DNA from: Calliphora vicina
Taxonomy: Eukaryota; Arthropoda; Insecta; Diptera; Calliphoridae
Assembly: GCF_958450345.1 (NCBI RefSeq)
Contig: NC_088780.1
Span: 171,660,726 to 171,724,725, forward strand
Length of the DNA: 64,000 nt
Direction of reading: 5' to 3'
A program made the position numbers and the translations under genes. Below, piece by piece: positions 1 through 10,550 of this stretch. Each line of letters starts with the position of its first letter. Position 1 is the first letter of the stretch. A model generated the notes under the pieces. That model did no database searches. It was not told the DNA's origin and worked only from the letters and a program-made list of their open reading frames with translations.

Positions 1-99
1 TAAAAAAATAAAAAAAAACATTTTTGGCCGAAATTTACCACCGTGCATTGCGACTAGTCTCGATTGAAAATGATTGCGATTAACGGAGGGTTAGTTATA

Positions 100-648
100 T
101 ACTGCATGTTTTATAAGTAATTCGTACAAACTGATTTTATAAAAATTGTGTTGATATACTGAGGGCCATTATTACAACTTATAGTTAAAGTTACCTTTAA
201 GGGAACCCTTTTCTATTGCTTAAAGTTACCTTTAACTATAACGGCAAGTTATAGTTTACAATTTATTTTCTTTTTGCTTAAGTACACAGACATCCCATAT
301 AAGCTAACGTGAAGTACATGAATTTTACCCACCAGAAGTAATCTATTGAAGAGTTGTCGGAGGAAGACTTTTGTTTTAACTGACTATTTTAGATCAATTA
401 GCACCCGTTCATGTTAAAAAATTGTTATGTAGCTGATCAAGTAACCTGTTAAGTAGCTAGTACGGTAACTGACTCTGTGTAACCGGTATGTGAATACATT
501 GAGTACTTTGAACCTGCTATCAGACAATTGATCCGCTGCTTAGGCTCACGTAGCTATTTATGTAACTAGTTGTCACCCTAAATGTTACCTATCATTTTAC
601 CTATCACTAGTTTGGGACAGTCTCCTAGAACTGCTGGGTTGTAATAGC
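100..648 (-). repeat. CCCAGCAGTTCT-ended dispersed repeat, copy 1
   Basis: On the minus strand this starts with CCCAGCAGTTCT at about 647 and runs left through segments such as CATACCGGTTAC, CAGTTACC and ACTAGCTAC. It matches 1638-2200, 32130-32384 and 34836-35660. A stretch near 120-165 matches 35340-35395 in inverse orientation. It also holds an imperfect palindrome at 178-235 built from AAAGTTACCTTTA. No coding potential is visible and the TE class is unknown. The shared start with four different flanks argues for a true element terminus. Confidence 0.6.
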
Positions 649-1637
649 CTAATACAAGATACATACATACCTACATACGAAACAATTTGAACAGCAATTG
701 AAAATAGGCCTCAAAAGTTTCGTAACTTTCCATCTACTTAAGCGTATATGAATGATGAATGTCAAATTATGCTGTATGTATTTATTACTGCGTCGTTATA
801 TTGAAGTTAGACTGTAGTTACTTTCATCATTGAAAAGTACTAATTTAGATTCTCATGCAAATAAATATGGCCAATCACGATTTAACTTTAATTGATTTAG
901 CAAACACTCATTTACGATGATTATGTCTCTACGGAATTATCGAAAATACAAAACATTTCGAATTTTCACTTAATCAGATTTGGTCGGAGTGCGAATTAAT
1001 TTAAAATATTTATATGTATGTATTCATGTACGTGTGTGTGTGTGAGAGTGTGTGTGTGTGTGAGAGTGTGTGAGTGTGTGTGTTATTGGGAGAGTGTACG
1101 TACGTACATTCAATCATGCACATGCATATTGAATTGTGAAAAGTAATTCTTAAAAACGGATCGTTGCTCACGATTTTAAATACTTTTGAAGGACAGTGTA
1201 AATCTGATTGATGTAGTAAACTAAAGACGGCATAAGTGGAGAAAATATCTACAATATATGTATGTATATTTACATTTATATATGTATAAATCCATGCATA
1301 CATAAATACTTGTACTTACATACTTACATATGATGTACATTGTACATACTTTCTGACAATTCATACTCAGTATCACTTTATACATACATATATTGTAGAT
1401 GAAAACATACACATTTACGCTTGCAAACAAAAGCGGTGTGCATTCACGTCCTAGTGATAATGAGATGCCCGTCGATTTATTTTTCTGTATTTTTTTTTTA
1501 TTTTTGGATTTGATGTGTTTACTTAAGATGGAGTTACATTTTTGGGTTAATTATGTGCTAAATGGCTGTCATTAGCGTGTGTGCATGTATCTTATTATAA
1601 GTCATAAATAAATACATATGTATGTAGATATGAACAT
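649..1637. other. gene-free AT-rich stretch
   Basis: No coding, RNA or TE signal was recognised here apart from the GT/GA microsatellite listed separately and scattered TACATATG words. The short open frames come from the microsatellite. Confidence 0.5.
1031..1083. repeat. (GT)n/(GA) microsatellite
   Basis: Runs of GTGTGTGTG are interrupted by GAGA and GAGTG at regular spacing. This is a compound simple repeat. Confidence 0.95.
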
Positions 1638-2200
1638 CCCAGCAGTTCTGAGTGACTGTGCTGAAGTAAACTGTTTACCTACCATTTAGGGTGGCCACTA
1701 GTACATGACTAGTTATTTTAACATGTGAGTGTCCTAACCAGGTGGTCAATTAATCCTACATAGATTACAAAAAGACTGTCTGATAGCTGGTCCAAATCAT
1801 GGAATTCATATACCGGTTACATAGAGTCAGTCAGTCACCTTACTAGCTACCTAACTGGTTACTTAATTAGCAAAATAACTAGTTATTTAAACATGTATGG
1901 ATGCCAAACGGAAGCTAATTGACCACAAATAGTCGAAATATCGATTATATATCCTAGATAATACGATGACTGTCCAATATATTACTTATGGTGGTCTAGA
2001 TTACATGGCTTCAAGCTAGCTTACATGGGATGTATAAAATAAGCAATTGACTTCTCTCTGAAAATAATCCAGTAGTCAGACATTTGCGACAATTACTGTT
2101 TATAAGGGATATATTGACTACTTGTTAAATAGCTGTGATATATGTATATCATGTTGTACATGCATATGTTTAAATTTAAATAATTACTCGTACATCACTA
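1638..2200 (+). repeat. CCCAGCAGTTCT-ended dispersed repeat, copy 2
   Basis: It starts CCCAGCAGTTCT and continues through CTAGTTATTTTAACATG, GTCCTAACCAGG, ACCGGTTACATAGAGTC and CTAACTGGTTAC. It is the inverse partner of copy 1, with 990 bases between the two starts. It is parallel to 34836-35660. It is non-coding. Confidence 0.6.
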
Positions 2201-3212
2201 TGGATGCCAAGTCCAAAAATTTCGATGTCTTTTAGGAAATCCACTTTTAGTATCTTTTATCCAAAAATAAAATATTTGAGCTTTTCTGCCTAAAAGTCAT
2301 ATTATTTATTGCAGTTTTTTATTGCTCTTTAGTAAATGGTTTTAATACTTGTATACGGATGCTCTAGTTAACTGAAGTTCAAAACATAATTAAATACTAA
2401 ATAATTTATCATACATAACTTGTCATTACATATTGGAATTAAAAATAAAATTAAAGTGTTAACAGTTAATTAACTCTGTGAAATACAAAAATGTATTTAT
2501 TAAGCGTTGCAAGTTTATATTTTGAAAACTGCACTAATTTATTTGTAATCTGACGCATAGATCTGTAAATAGAAATCAAAGTTAATTTTGAATGTAAATA
2601 TTGAAACGATTCCGATTAAGTCACTAGGCAAATATCTCCAACTTGACCAAATGTCCGGTGTCCGTTTAGAGTCGGCCCTTGAATTAGACATTTATATATT
2701 CGATTAACTACGTTTTAGATCAAGTGTTCAAAGTTTTAGTTGTTTTTAGTTTATTAATACATTTACTTTAACTACCCACGAAAAACTGTATTAGTTACAC
2801 AACAAGTTCTAGAACGTTCTAGTTTGGCTTTGAGACACATAATTTTTGTTACATATTTAAATTGTCACATTTGGAAACGTTGCGAAGCCAGTATCCATTC
2901 ATTAGAACTGTTCTGGAACCAGTACTTTAATCAATGATTTTAGCTTTAAGTGTTTTCTCTTTGATATTGTCACATTTGGAACAAGTTCCGAGAGTAAATA
3001 AATGCTTTCAAATAGATTCCTTGAAAATATTTGTGCTAAAATGTCATACTTTTCATACTATTTCTAGTTAAACGCTAATTGTAATGTTTCTTGACATCTT
3101 TCTTAATATTAAAAATAACGGTTTCATAACCAACTGTCAGCTTATGAAACCGAATTCACCCAAATCACTAAATTACCCAAATATACAGCTGTGCTGTACA
3201 TAAAGTTAATTA
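2201..3212. other. gene-free AT-rich stretch
   Basis: Nothing was recognised here. There is no frame of interest and no clear repeat boundary. Confidence 0.5.
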
Positions 3213-3930
3213 AAAACAAGTAAGAAAGTATGGTCGGTCAAGCCCGACCATATAACACCCTACACTAAGTAATGGAGCAAAAAAAATTTTCTTTTAAAAT
3301 TTCAATAATTTATATTTTTGAGTGATTTTCGGAAGTGGGCCTTATATGGGAGCTATGACCAATTATGGACCGATCACCATGAAATTAGGTCGAGTGATTT
3401 ATGTCTATATTAAAGTTAACTATGTTGAATTTTGTGTGTTTACCAACATTTTTAAGCGATTTATGCACGTTAAAGTGATTTTCGGAAGCGGGTCTATATG
3501 GGAGCTATGACTAATTATGGACCGATCGTAACAAAATTTGGTGACATGAATTTTGTTTATATAAAACTTATTTGGAGCGGAATTTGTGGAGATACATACA
3601 TATATAAATTAAACATTTATGACCGATAAAGTCCAATTTCGGGAGGACATTCGTATGGGGGCTAGGTGAAATAGTGGACCGATTTCAGCCAGTTTCAATA
3701 GGCTTGGTCCTTGAGCCGAAAAAATAATATGTACCAAATTTGATCGAAATATCTTCAAAATTGCGACCTGTACTCTGCGCACAAGGTTTACATGGACAGC
3801 CAGCCAGCCAGCCAACCAGACGGACGACGGACGGACGGACATCGCTTAATCGACTCAGAAAGTGATTCTAAGTCGATCGGTATACTTTAAGGTGGGTGTT
3901 AGATCCCCACTATGGTGGTGTAGGGTATAA
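3213..3930 (+). mobile_element. HINE/DINE-1-like element, subfamily B, copy 1
   Basis: The left end is AAAACAAGTAAGAAAG, followed by a 9-bp perfect hairpin (arms 3229-3237 and 3244-3252, loop TCAAGC). The right end is TAGGGTATAA. The body holds CAGCCAGCCAGC, runs of GGAC, and the dyad CGACTCAGAAAGTGATTC/TAAGTCGATCGG. The layout matches the fly DINE-1/INE-1 class: a GGGTATA end, a GACGGACGGAC run, an AGTCGAT motif and a terminal hairpin. The hairpin sequence differs from subfamily A in this window. It is non-autonomous and non-coding; open frames inside it are chance. The DINE-1 assignment is by recalled similarity. Confidence 0.7.
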
Positions 3931-4120
3931 TTAGCTGAACTTGATGTCTAGTAAGAATTAGATATGGAAATCCTAAAAAACGGGATGCAGCAGTAGTTGC
4001 TATAAAGAATATGTTTTAATAGTTTTTGCTGGATACTTACAGTTACTTATGTTAACATATTACATCGTCCCCTCAATAAAACAATAGTGTATAAGCATAT
4101 ACACCATGATAAGAATCTAC

Positions 4121-5167
4121 TAGGGTGATCGGCCCGGTTTTTAATAACCGGTTATAACCGGTTTTTTTGAAAAGCTCACATTTCGAATATCGAAGAAACC
4201 GGGTTTTTCTCCTCGAATAACCGGTTTTTTCTAAAAGTAACACACTTTGAGTTTCAGTGTATTCAAAACTTTAAAAAATATTCAAAATCCAAAAAAAAAA
4301 AAAAGTTAAAACAAATACTCCAACTATTTTAGAATACTTTTTATATTTACAAAATCATACAAGTGATTTGGAAAGCCTGAAAAATTAGCCAATGCTTTGT
4401 TTTCTATATGTCATACAAATACACCAAGTAAAAGATAATTTTCAATGTCTAGTTTTATTAAAAAAATCGAGATACTCCAAAGCATTTAAACTGTGTTTTA
4501 CTTATTCCTAAGAGATTATTTTTTAGTTGTTGACATTTGAAATTAAATTAAAGTCATAAAATATCAAAAATATCAACCACTCATTTTTAGAAAAAATTCA
4601 ATTACAAAATGGGTAACATTTTACCCGAAGACCTTATGAAGGATAAGAAAAACAGTAGTTCAGCAAGTATGATGAAAAGTGACAGATATATGTATATTAG
4701 AGCTACCAAAGATATATTGTAGTGCTACCAAAGCTCTGAAAAAATGTTACTTGTACGTAACAAAAGACCTTAGTCCAAACAAGTTTATAGATATTTTTTT
4801 GCCAAGTTGTTTTTCTAAAAACCTAACATAGTTGTTGACATTTGAAATGAAATAAAATTCATAAAATATCAAAAATATCTACCACTCACTTTTAGAAAAA
4901 ATTAAATATTAATTTCAAAATGGGTCAAATTTGAACCAAAGACCTTGTGAAGGATAAACGAAATAATCAAAATGGTTTTAATCACTATTATTTTAATAAA
5001 TAAACATTTTTTTCTTCTTATTTCTAGGCTTTTTAATATTTTTCCAAAAAACCGGTTAACCGGTTATTATAAAAAAACCGAAACCCAAACCGGTTTATAT
5101 TAAATTGCAATTTTTCGAAGAAACCGAAAACCGGTTTCTAAAAAATGTCGAAGAACCGATCACCCTA
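4121..5167 (+). mobile_element. hAT-like AACCGGTT-rich MITE, copy 1
   Basis: The terminal repeats are TAGGGTGATCGG and CCGATCACCCTA. A perfect 8-bp TSD, GAATCTAC, lies at 4113-4120 and 5168-5175. There is no transposase. Seven AACCGGTT palindromes are concentrated in the two end regions, and the middle is AT-rich. An 8-bp TSD with a TAGGG start fits hAT. This TSD meets only one of the two fixed positions of the hAT target consensus nTnnnnAn. Confidence 0.8.
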
Positions 5168-5336
5168 GAATCTACATAACTGATGCTATATGTGGTCAAA
5201 ATTTGGTGAAATTCTACTTCCACAAAGTGTGTCAAAAGATCAATTGAAATACCACTTTTGTTCTAGATGTCTACTAACACAAAAATTTTAAACTCAATAA
5301 TTTCGAAATGGCAAAACAATTATAAACTATGGTTAC

Positions 5337-5512
5337 CATAGAGAACTCGAAAAAAACTCAAACAAAAAAATTACTCAAAAAAGTTACACATACGAGTGTT
5401 GTTTTTGTTTTCACATAGTTTTTTTTTACTAATACATTCTCACCACTTAGGTTTTTGACAACTGAGTTAGGTCTTTGACAGGAGAGTTTCCGCTCTATGG
5501 GTTTTCTCTATG
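5337..5512. mobile_element. CCATAGA-ended small repeat
   Basis: Ends CCATAGAGAA and TTCTCTATGG are inverted. The interior TTAGGTTTTTGACAAC is shared with 25623-25800, and related sequence lies at 21066-21110. No convincing TSD is seen. Confidence 0.4.
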
Positions 5513-5577
5513 GGTTTTACTAAGGGGACGACATATAAACTTTTATATTCGGAGACAATTGAAATTAATAAAGTTTT

Positions 5578-6357
5578 AAACCGAAACACCGGTTTTTCTT
5601 CCAAATCTCGGTTTTTTGCGAACCGGTTAATTTAAAATTTTGATTTTCGGTTAACCGGTTTTTAAAATTTGGGACTAAAATTGATAAATCTCACGTTTTT
5701 GTGAATTTTTAATATTCATTGTATACACATTATTGGTCTGATTTGAAACCTAAACTGCTGATTTACAATACAAAACTCTTTAGATTAATATTTTTAAGAA
5801 TTACAATGATTCTAAATAATAGAGGACGATGAGTTTACTTAAAAACTTTTTTGCACATAATGAAACTATTAAAAATTAAAATTAAATTCCGCATAATTCT
5901 ATAGGTTTAGGCTAAATCTTACTAATGATTCATTAAAAACTTAGTGATGATCTTACCAAACGTTAAATTGAATGACTTCATTAGTGTATTTTGTTCTTAA
6001 AATTTTAATTTATTAATCATTTCGTTAGCTTTTCAGAAATATTACAGGAGAGACAAAAAACGTTCTAAAATTCATTATTTGAAATATTTATGAAATCTGA
6101 TAATGGAGTTTTTTATAATAACAAATAATCACAGCTAATTGGAAGTACGTTTACATCTTACAGGTCCTTTTTTGGGACTTGTAACATTTAGTCTTTCATA
6201 TCAGAAAGTACTTTTTTGTACATTTTATGTTTTCTACACATATATGACGGTTAACCGGTTTTTTCGATGTCGGTTAACCGAAAAACCGGTTTTTTTAAAA
6301 AAAGGCCATTTTTCGGTTAACCGACAAACCGGTTTTTTAAAAAGTCGGTTTTTTATA
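5578..6357. repeat. decayed AACCGGTT-rich element
   Basis: Clusters of AACCGGTT lie at 5620-5665 and 6247-6345, five sites in all. The segment about 5690-5970 matches 41060-41310 in inverse orientation, including ACTTAGTGATGATCTTACC-like and GGTTTAGGCTAAATC-like stretches. This is a relative of the MITE family, or its longer parent, without definable ends. Confidence 0.5.
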
Positions 6358-7747
6358 AACACTAGTTTTAATATAAAAAATTTGTGATTTTTTAATGAAA
6401 ATCTTGTTGCATCAATTATGTATATCTCGGTTTTGTGTTAATTTACTGTATATTGAATACGCACGAGTCATCTACGTATTTCCTAGAATAATCTAGATTT
6501 ATGACAATACCATATTATAAATTTGTCTTATCTCAACAGATACGTTTATTGCTCAGATAAGAAAAGAAAAATGCCTGCCAAAGTTATTAAAGTACACAGA
6601 AATGCAATAATTGTACCTGCTAGGGAAGGTATGTTGAATTTGTGCTGGTATTTGTCAAAGCTATTTAGGAGTAATGGTCAAATGGACTAGTTTGCATGAA
6701 GATAACTTTAAAATATCTACTAATACATACATATGTATTATCAGGTACATACTTCTAAGCAAAACAAACGATTCTAATATAATACAGATATACATAAATT
6801 AAAATACCGCAAATCTAATATCAGATATGCATATGTATAAATACACATACATTTGTACAGCCAATTCGAAAATATTAAAGTAGACAATAAAAGTTAATTC
6901 TTAAGAGTTCACTTTCTCGCATCTCGTTTTTCTACATTTATTTCGTTCCTTATCTTATCAGCGAAAAAAGAAAAAAAAAAAACGTTGCAGATAAATAAAT
7001 AAACTAAAACGTATAATGAGTACACATGTATGTATGAATAGTATATGAACCCTGCCAAGGGGAACATCCGTGTGTACTTATTCATTATTATTTAAAACTG
7101 ATAAGCTAAAAAAGCGATGCCTGCTTTAAGAATTACAAATGCCGGTTAAATTTCTGAACTGTAACGTCTGAGATAAGATAGACCTTTTTAACATTTATTC
7201 TGTAAAACAAATAACGACTCCATCTCGTGTTTGCATAGACTAACTTTGCGATTATTTTTAAAGGAAACAATTTTGGGAGCCTATATTCAAAACGTGACAA
7301 CTCCAACTTTCCTAAAAATCGTTTACATACATTTTTGTTAATTTGATATCTCAAAGTAGACATTTGTTTTGAAGAAAACATTTCCATAATATTTTTCTGA
7401 GTGTTGAGATTTCTTAATTTTTTCCTCACACCAAAAGTCGCTATGACATCGCATTCATTGCATTCGGACCCTAAGAATTCACATACATATATTTACATAT
7501 ATTTCAGTACTATTATCGCATAAAGCTAAATATAAGAACACATTGACATCACTGTTCTTCTCGCACTCGCATCAGATAAGAATTGAAACTTAGCGATAAC
7601 AGCCTACAAAAGAATGAGGATCGCATTCAGACAACAGGAATGTGTATGTAAATCGTTATTCAAAGATTACAAATAAATCATAAAGCAAATAAATGTGCGT
7701 GTGTGTATGTATGTATTACAAGCTTAATTTTAGTAAAATGGCAGCAT
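6358..7747. other. mostly unique AT-rich stretch
   Basis: Apart from the candidate exon at 6540-6628, only TACATATGTATG-type words were seen. The longer minus-strand frame at 7133-7429 resembles no family. Confidence 0.45.
6540..6628 (+). CDS. candidate short coding exon (unrecognised protein)
   Basis: A good 3' splice-site match, TTGTCTTATCTCAACAG, ends at 6539. A good 5' splice-site match, GAAG|GTATGT, begins at 6629. Between them an ATG at 6571 in the context GAAAAATG opens 19 codons (MPAKVIKVHRNAIIVPARE) and leaves phase 1 at the donor. The upstream 31 bases would be 5' UTR. No family is recognised and no partner exon was found in the window. Acceptor, start codon and donor in that order within 100 bases, outside any repeat I could define, make it better than a random frame. 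It is too short to be sure. Confidence 0.28.
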
Positions 7748-7755
7748 GTATTTAT

Positions 7756-8437
7756 TAGGGTGATCGATTCTTCGACATTTTTTAGAAACCGGTTTTCGGT
7801 TTCTTCGAAAAATTGCAATTTAATATAAACCGGTTTCGGGTTTTTAATAATAACCGGTTAACCGGTTATTTTTGACAAAATATTAAAACGCCTAGAAATA
7901 AAGAGAAAATAAGTTTTATTTGATATTAAAGATCTCATACTTATGATAAAGAATATACATACATGTATTCTAATTACCAAAAATAAGACTTTTTAAAACG
8001 CTTAAATACTTTTTAATTCTAATTTTGATTACTTCTTTTAACGTTCACAAGGTCTTCGGGTCAAACCATTTTGATATTAGAATTGAATTTTTTCTAAAAG
8101 TGTGTGATTGATATTTTTGATATTTTATGAATTTTATTTACTTTCAAATATCAACAACTACGTTTTAGAAACACCAAAAAAAAAATATCTATAAAATTTT
8201 TTTGGTCAAATTTGACCCATGAGTGATTGATATTTTACGACTTTTATTTAAGTTCAAAAGTCAACCACTACCACTAACCACTAATATTTTTTTAAGATTT
8301 TAATGCACTAAAACCATAAAATAATAACCGGTGTGTTTATTCGAGGAGAAAAATCCGGTTTCTTCGATATTCGAAATGTGAGCTTTTCAAAAAAAACCGA
8401 AACCGACTTAAACAAAAAAACCGGGCCGATCGCCCTA
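7756..8437 (-). mobile_element. hAT-like AACCGGTT-rich MITE, copy 2
   Basis: It starts TAGGGTGATCGATTCTTCG and ends GGGCCGATCGCCCTA. The perfect 8-bp TSD GTATTTAT lies at 7748-7755 and 8438-8445 and fits nTnnnnAn. It runs opposite to copy 1, with four AACCGGTT sites and a shorter centre. It is non-coding. Confidence 0.82.
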
Positions 8438-8445
8438 GTATTTAT

Positions 8446-9446
8446 CTTACTTACCACCAGTATATGCCACACATACATATATACACCGAGCAAGTAATAA
8501 TCACAATCGGAATAATAATAATGATAATTCTTTGTTTACACATTTTCCTTAAGTACAAATTGATGGCCCCATGAGGTTAGTGACCCATTCCTCTTTATTA
8601 CTCCAAACAAAATACCAAATGGCAATTAGTATTTTTTTTTTAAACAAATTTAGGTCGCCTACGCGTTAATTAACAACAAATGCCGTTGGTTATCAGTACT
8701 AAAGCATCAGTAAATAAACATAAAAAACAATTGTTTTTATAAACTAACTTACCATACCACCCCTCCTACTTCGTTGCAATAAACATTCATACATATGTGC
8801 AGATAGATACAAATATTTATGTATATACATATCTATTTATAAAGTTTGTACATATGTATGTATATAATAAAAATGACATAAATACATACATACTCGTACA
8901 TGTTAATAAAAACATGCAGATACTCTTATGTTATGTTAATATGAATATGGCCATTCAAGCAACCTAATGATTGACAAATCAAAATTGCATGTATGTCAGT
9001 CATATATCAAAGTATACATACATATGTACATACGTACATGCACATTCACTTACATATGTATATCACCCATGAGGACTATGATTGGAACACTATAGTCGAT
9101 TTAAGGTAATGGCGTTTGATAGACATGTTTTATATTGTTGATGTAGTAGAATTTTCTTATTTATTTTCGCCCAACTCTCATTTTCCTTCGACTTGTCTGA
9201 CATTTAATTGTAACCATGATGTAACTTTTAAGAGTTATTTATTTGATTGTTTTTTACTCCATTGCCAGTTTATCAAAATTTTAACTGAACAAAATTTATA
9301 ATTATTGGCTTTTCCATAATATAACCTTTTATTTGAAGAGGTGGCATGTGAAAGCCCTTTCGAAAACTCATCGAAAATACCAACATAAAACGACAATGGG
9401 ACTTCATACTGCAACACATCGCAAGAGATTGCCTTTGGTTTTTAGC
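8446..9446. other. gene-free stretch with (TACA/TATG) microsatellite
   Basis: Many imperfect CATACATATGTATGTA units lie at 8790-9060. No gene or TE boundary was recognised. Confidence 0.5.
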
Positions 9447-10389
9447 TACACTCTAATAAATTTCCATGTAAATTTCCTACATTAATAGTAGGAAACTTTT
9501 CTCCTTCTATAATTATGGTAAAAATACATGTTGTGTGTAAATTCAAAACCATAGTGGGGAGGGTATAATGCGTTTGTGCAGATGTTTGTAATGCCCAAAA
9601 ATATTAGTCTAACACCCACCTTAAATTATACCGATCGACTTAGAATCACTTTCTGAGTCGATTAAACGATGTCCGTCCGTCCGTCTGGTCGGCTGGCTGG
9701 CTGTCCATGTAAACCTTGTGCGCAGAGTACAGGTCGCAATTTTGAAGATATTTCGATCAAATTTGGTACATATTATTTTTTCGGCCCAAGGACCAAGCCT
9801 ATTGATACTGACTGAAATCGGTCCATTATTTCACCTAGCCCCCATACAAATGTCCTTCCGAAATTGGACTTTATCGGTCATAAATGTTTAATTTATAAAT
9901 GTATCTCCACAAATTGCACTCCAAATAAGTTTTATATACACAAAATTCATGTCACCAAATTGTGTTACGATCGGTCCATAATTAGTCATAGCTTCCATAT
10001 AGACCCGCTTCCGAAAATCACTTTAACGTGCATAAATCGCTTAAAAATGTTGGTATACTCACAAAATTTAACATAGTAAACTTTCATATAGACATAAATC
10101 ACACGACCTAATTTCACGGTGATCGGTCCATAATTGGTCATAGCCCCCATATAAGGCCCACTTCCGAAAATCACTCAAAAATAAAAATTATTGAAATTTT
10201 AAAAGAAAAATGTTTTTGCTCTTTTACTTAGTGTAGGGTATTATATGGTCGGGCTTGACCGACCACTTCTTACTTGTTTTTTCTTACTTGTTTTTTTTTT
10301 GATATCAAATGCTTTTTGTTTTTTTAGAAATAAAATATTGACAATTTCTATATTAAACGTTTAAATTATGTTTACACACTTTGTGTGTA
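9447..10389. mobile_element. TACACTC-ended MITE split by a HINE-B insertion
   Basis: The left part (9447-9546) and right part (about 10301-10389) together match the unbroken copy at 23687-23888. Its ends TACACTCTAATAAATTT and GTGTGTA are short inverted repeats. The break falls after ATTCAAA, where 23687-23888 reads straight through. Confidence 0.7.
9548..10300 (-). mobile_element. HINE/DINE-1-like element, subfamily B, copy 2
   Basis: This is the reverse orientation of 3213-3930. GAGGGTATAAT is near the left end and the hairpin TATGGTCGG/CCGACCA near the right. The right terminus ends in two successive TTCTTACTTGTTTT units (about 10267-10290). Comparison with the empty site at 23687-23888 shows no obvious target duplication, as expected of Helitron-type insertion. 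Confidence 0.72.
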
Positions 10390-10411
10390 ATACTATGTTC
10401 ACATTTGCAGA

Positions 10412-10550
10412 GTTAATCATCTCAAACGTGATTAAACTCTAATCACTTCAAAATCGAGAGGATTATCCATACATTTAAATGATTTGTTAATCACTTCAAA
10501 TTGACATGATTAAAACTTAATCACTTCATTAATCAAACATAATCACCTGA
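10412..10550. repeat. TAATCACTTCA motif cluster
   Basis: TAATCACTTCA occurs three times (10440, about 10488, 10518), with TAATCATCTCA, GTGATTAA, GATTATCC and TAATCACC variants nearby. It is not a simple tandem array. It could be TE-internal repeats or a transcription-factor site cluster; the sequence does not decide. Confidence 0.45.

Larger units (their letters stand above)
4064..5531. mobile_element. CGTCCCCT-ended element, interrupted by an AACCGGTT MITE
   Basis: The ends CGTCCCCTCAATAAAAC (about 4065) and GTTTTACTAAGGGGACG (to about 5529) are near-perfect inverted repeats. ACAT flanks both sides, suggesting a 4-bp TSD. The MITE at 4121-5167 sits inside it. The right half carries CCATAGAGAA and TTAGGTTTTTGACAAC, shared with 25623-25800. 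It is non-coding. Confidence 0.45.

Noticed and set aside
1010..1430. Two minus-strand frames of 69-97 codons
   Set aside because: Made from GT and TATG microsatellites.
3322..3510. Similar 60-70 codon frames in all HINE-B copies
   Set aside because: Conserved because the repeat is conserved; frames occur on both strands and differ in start and end.
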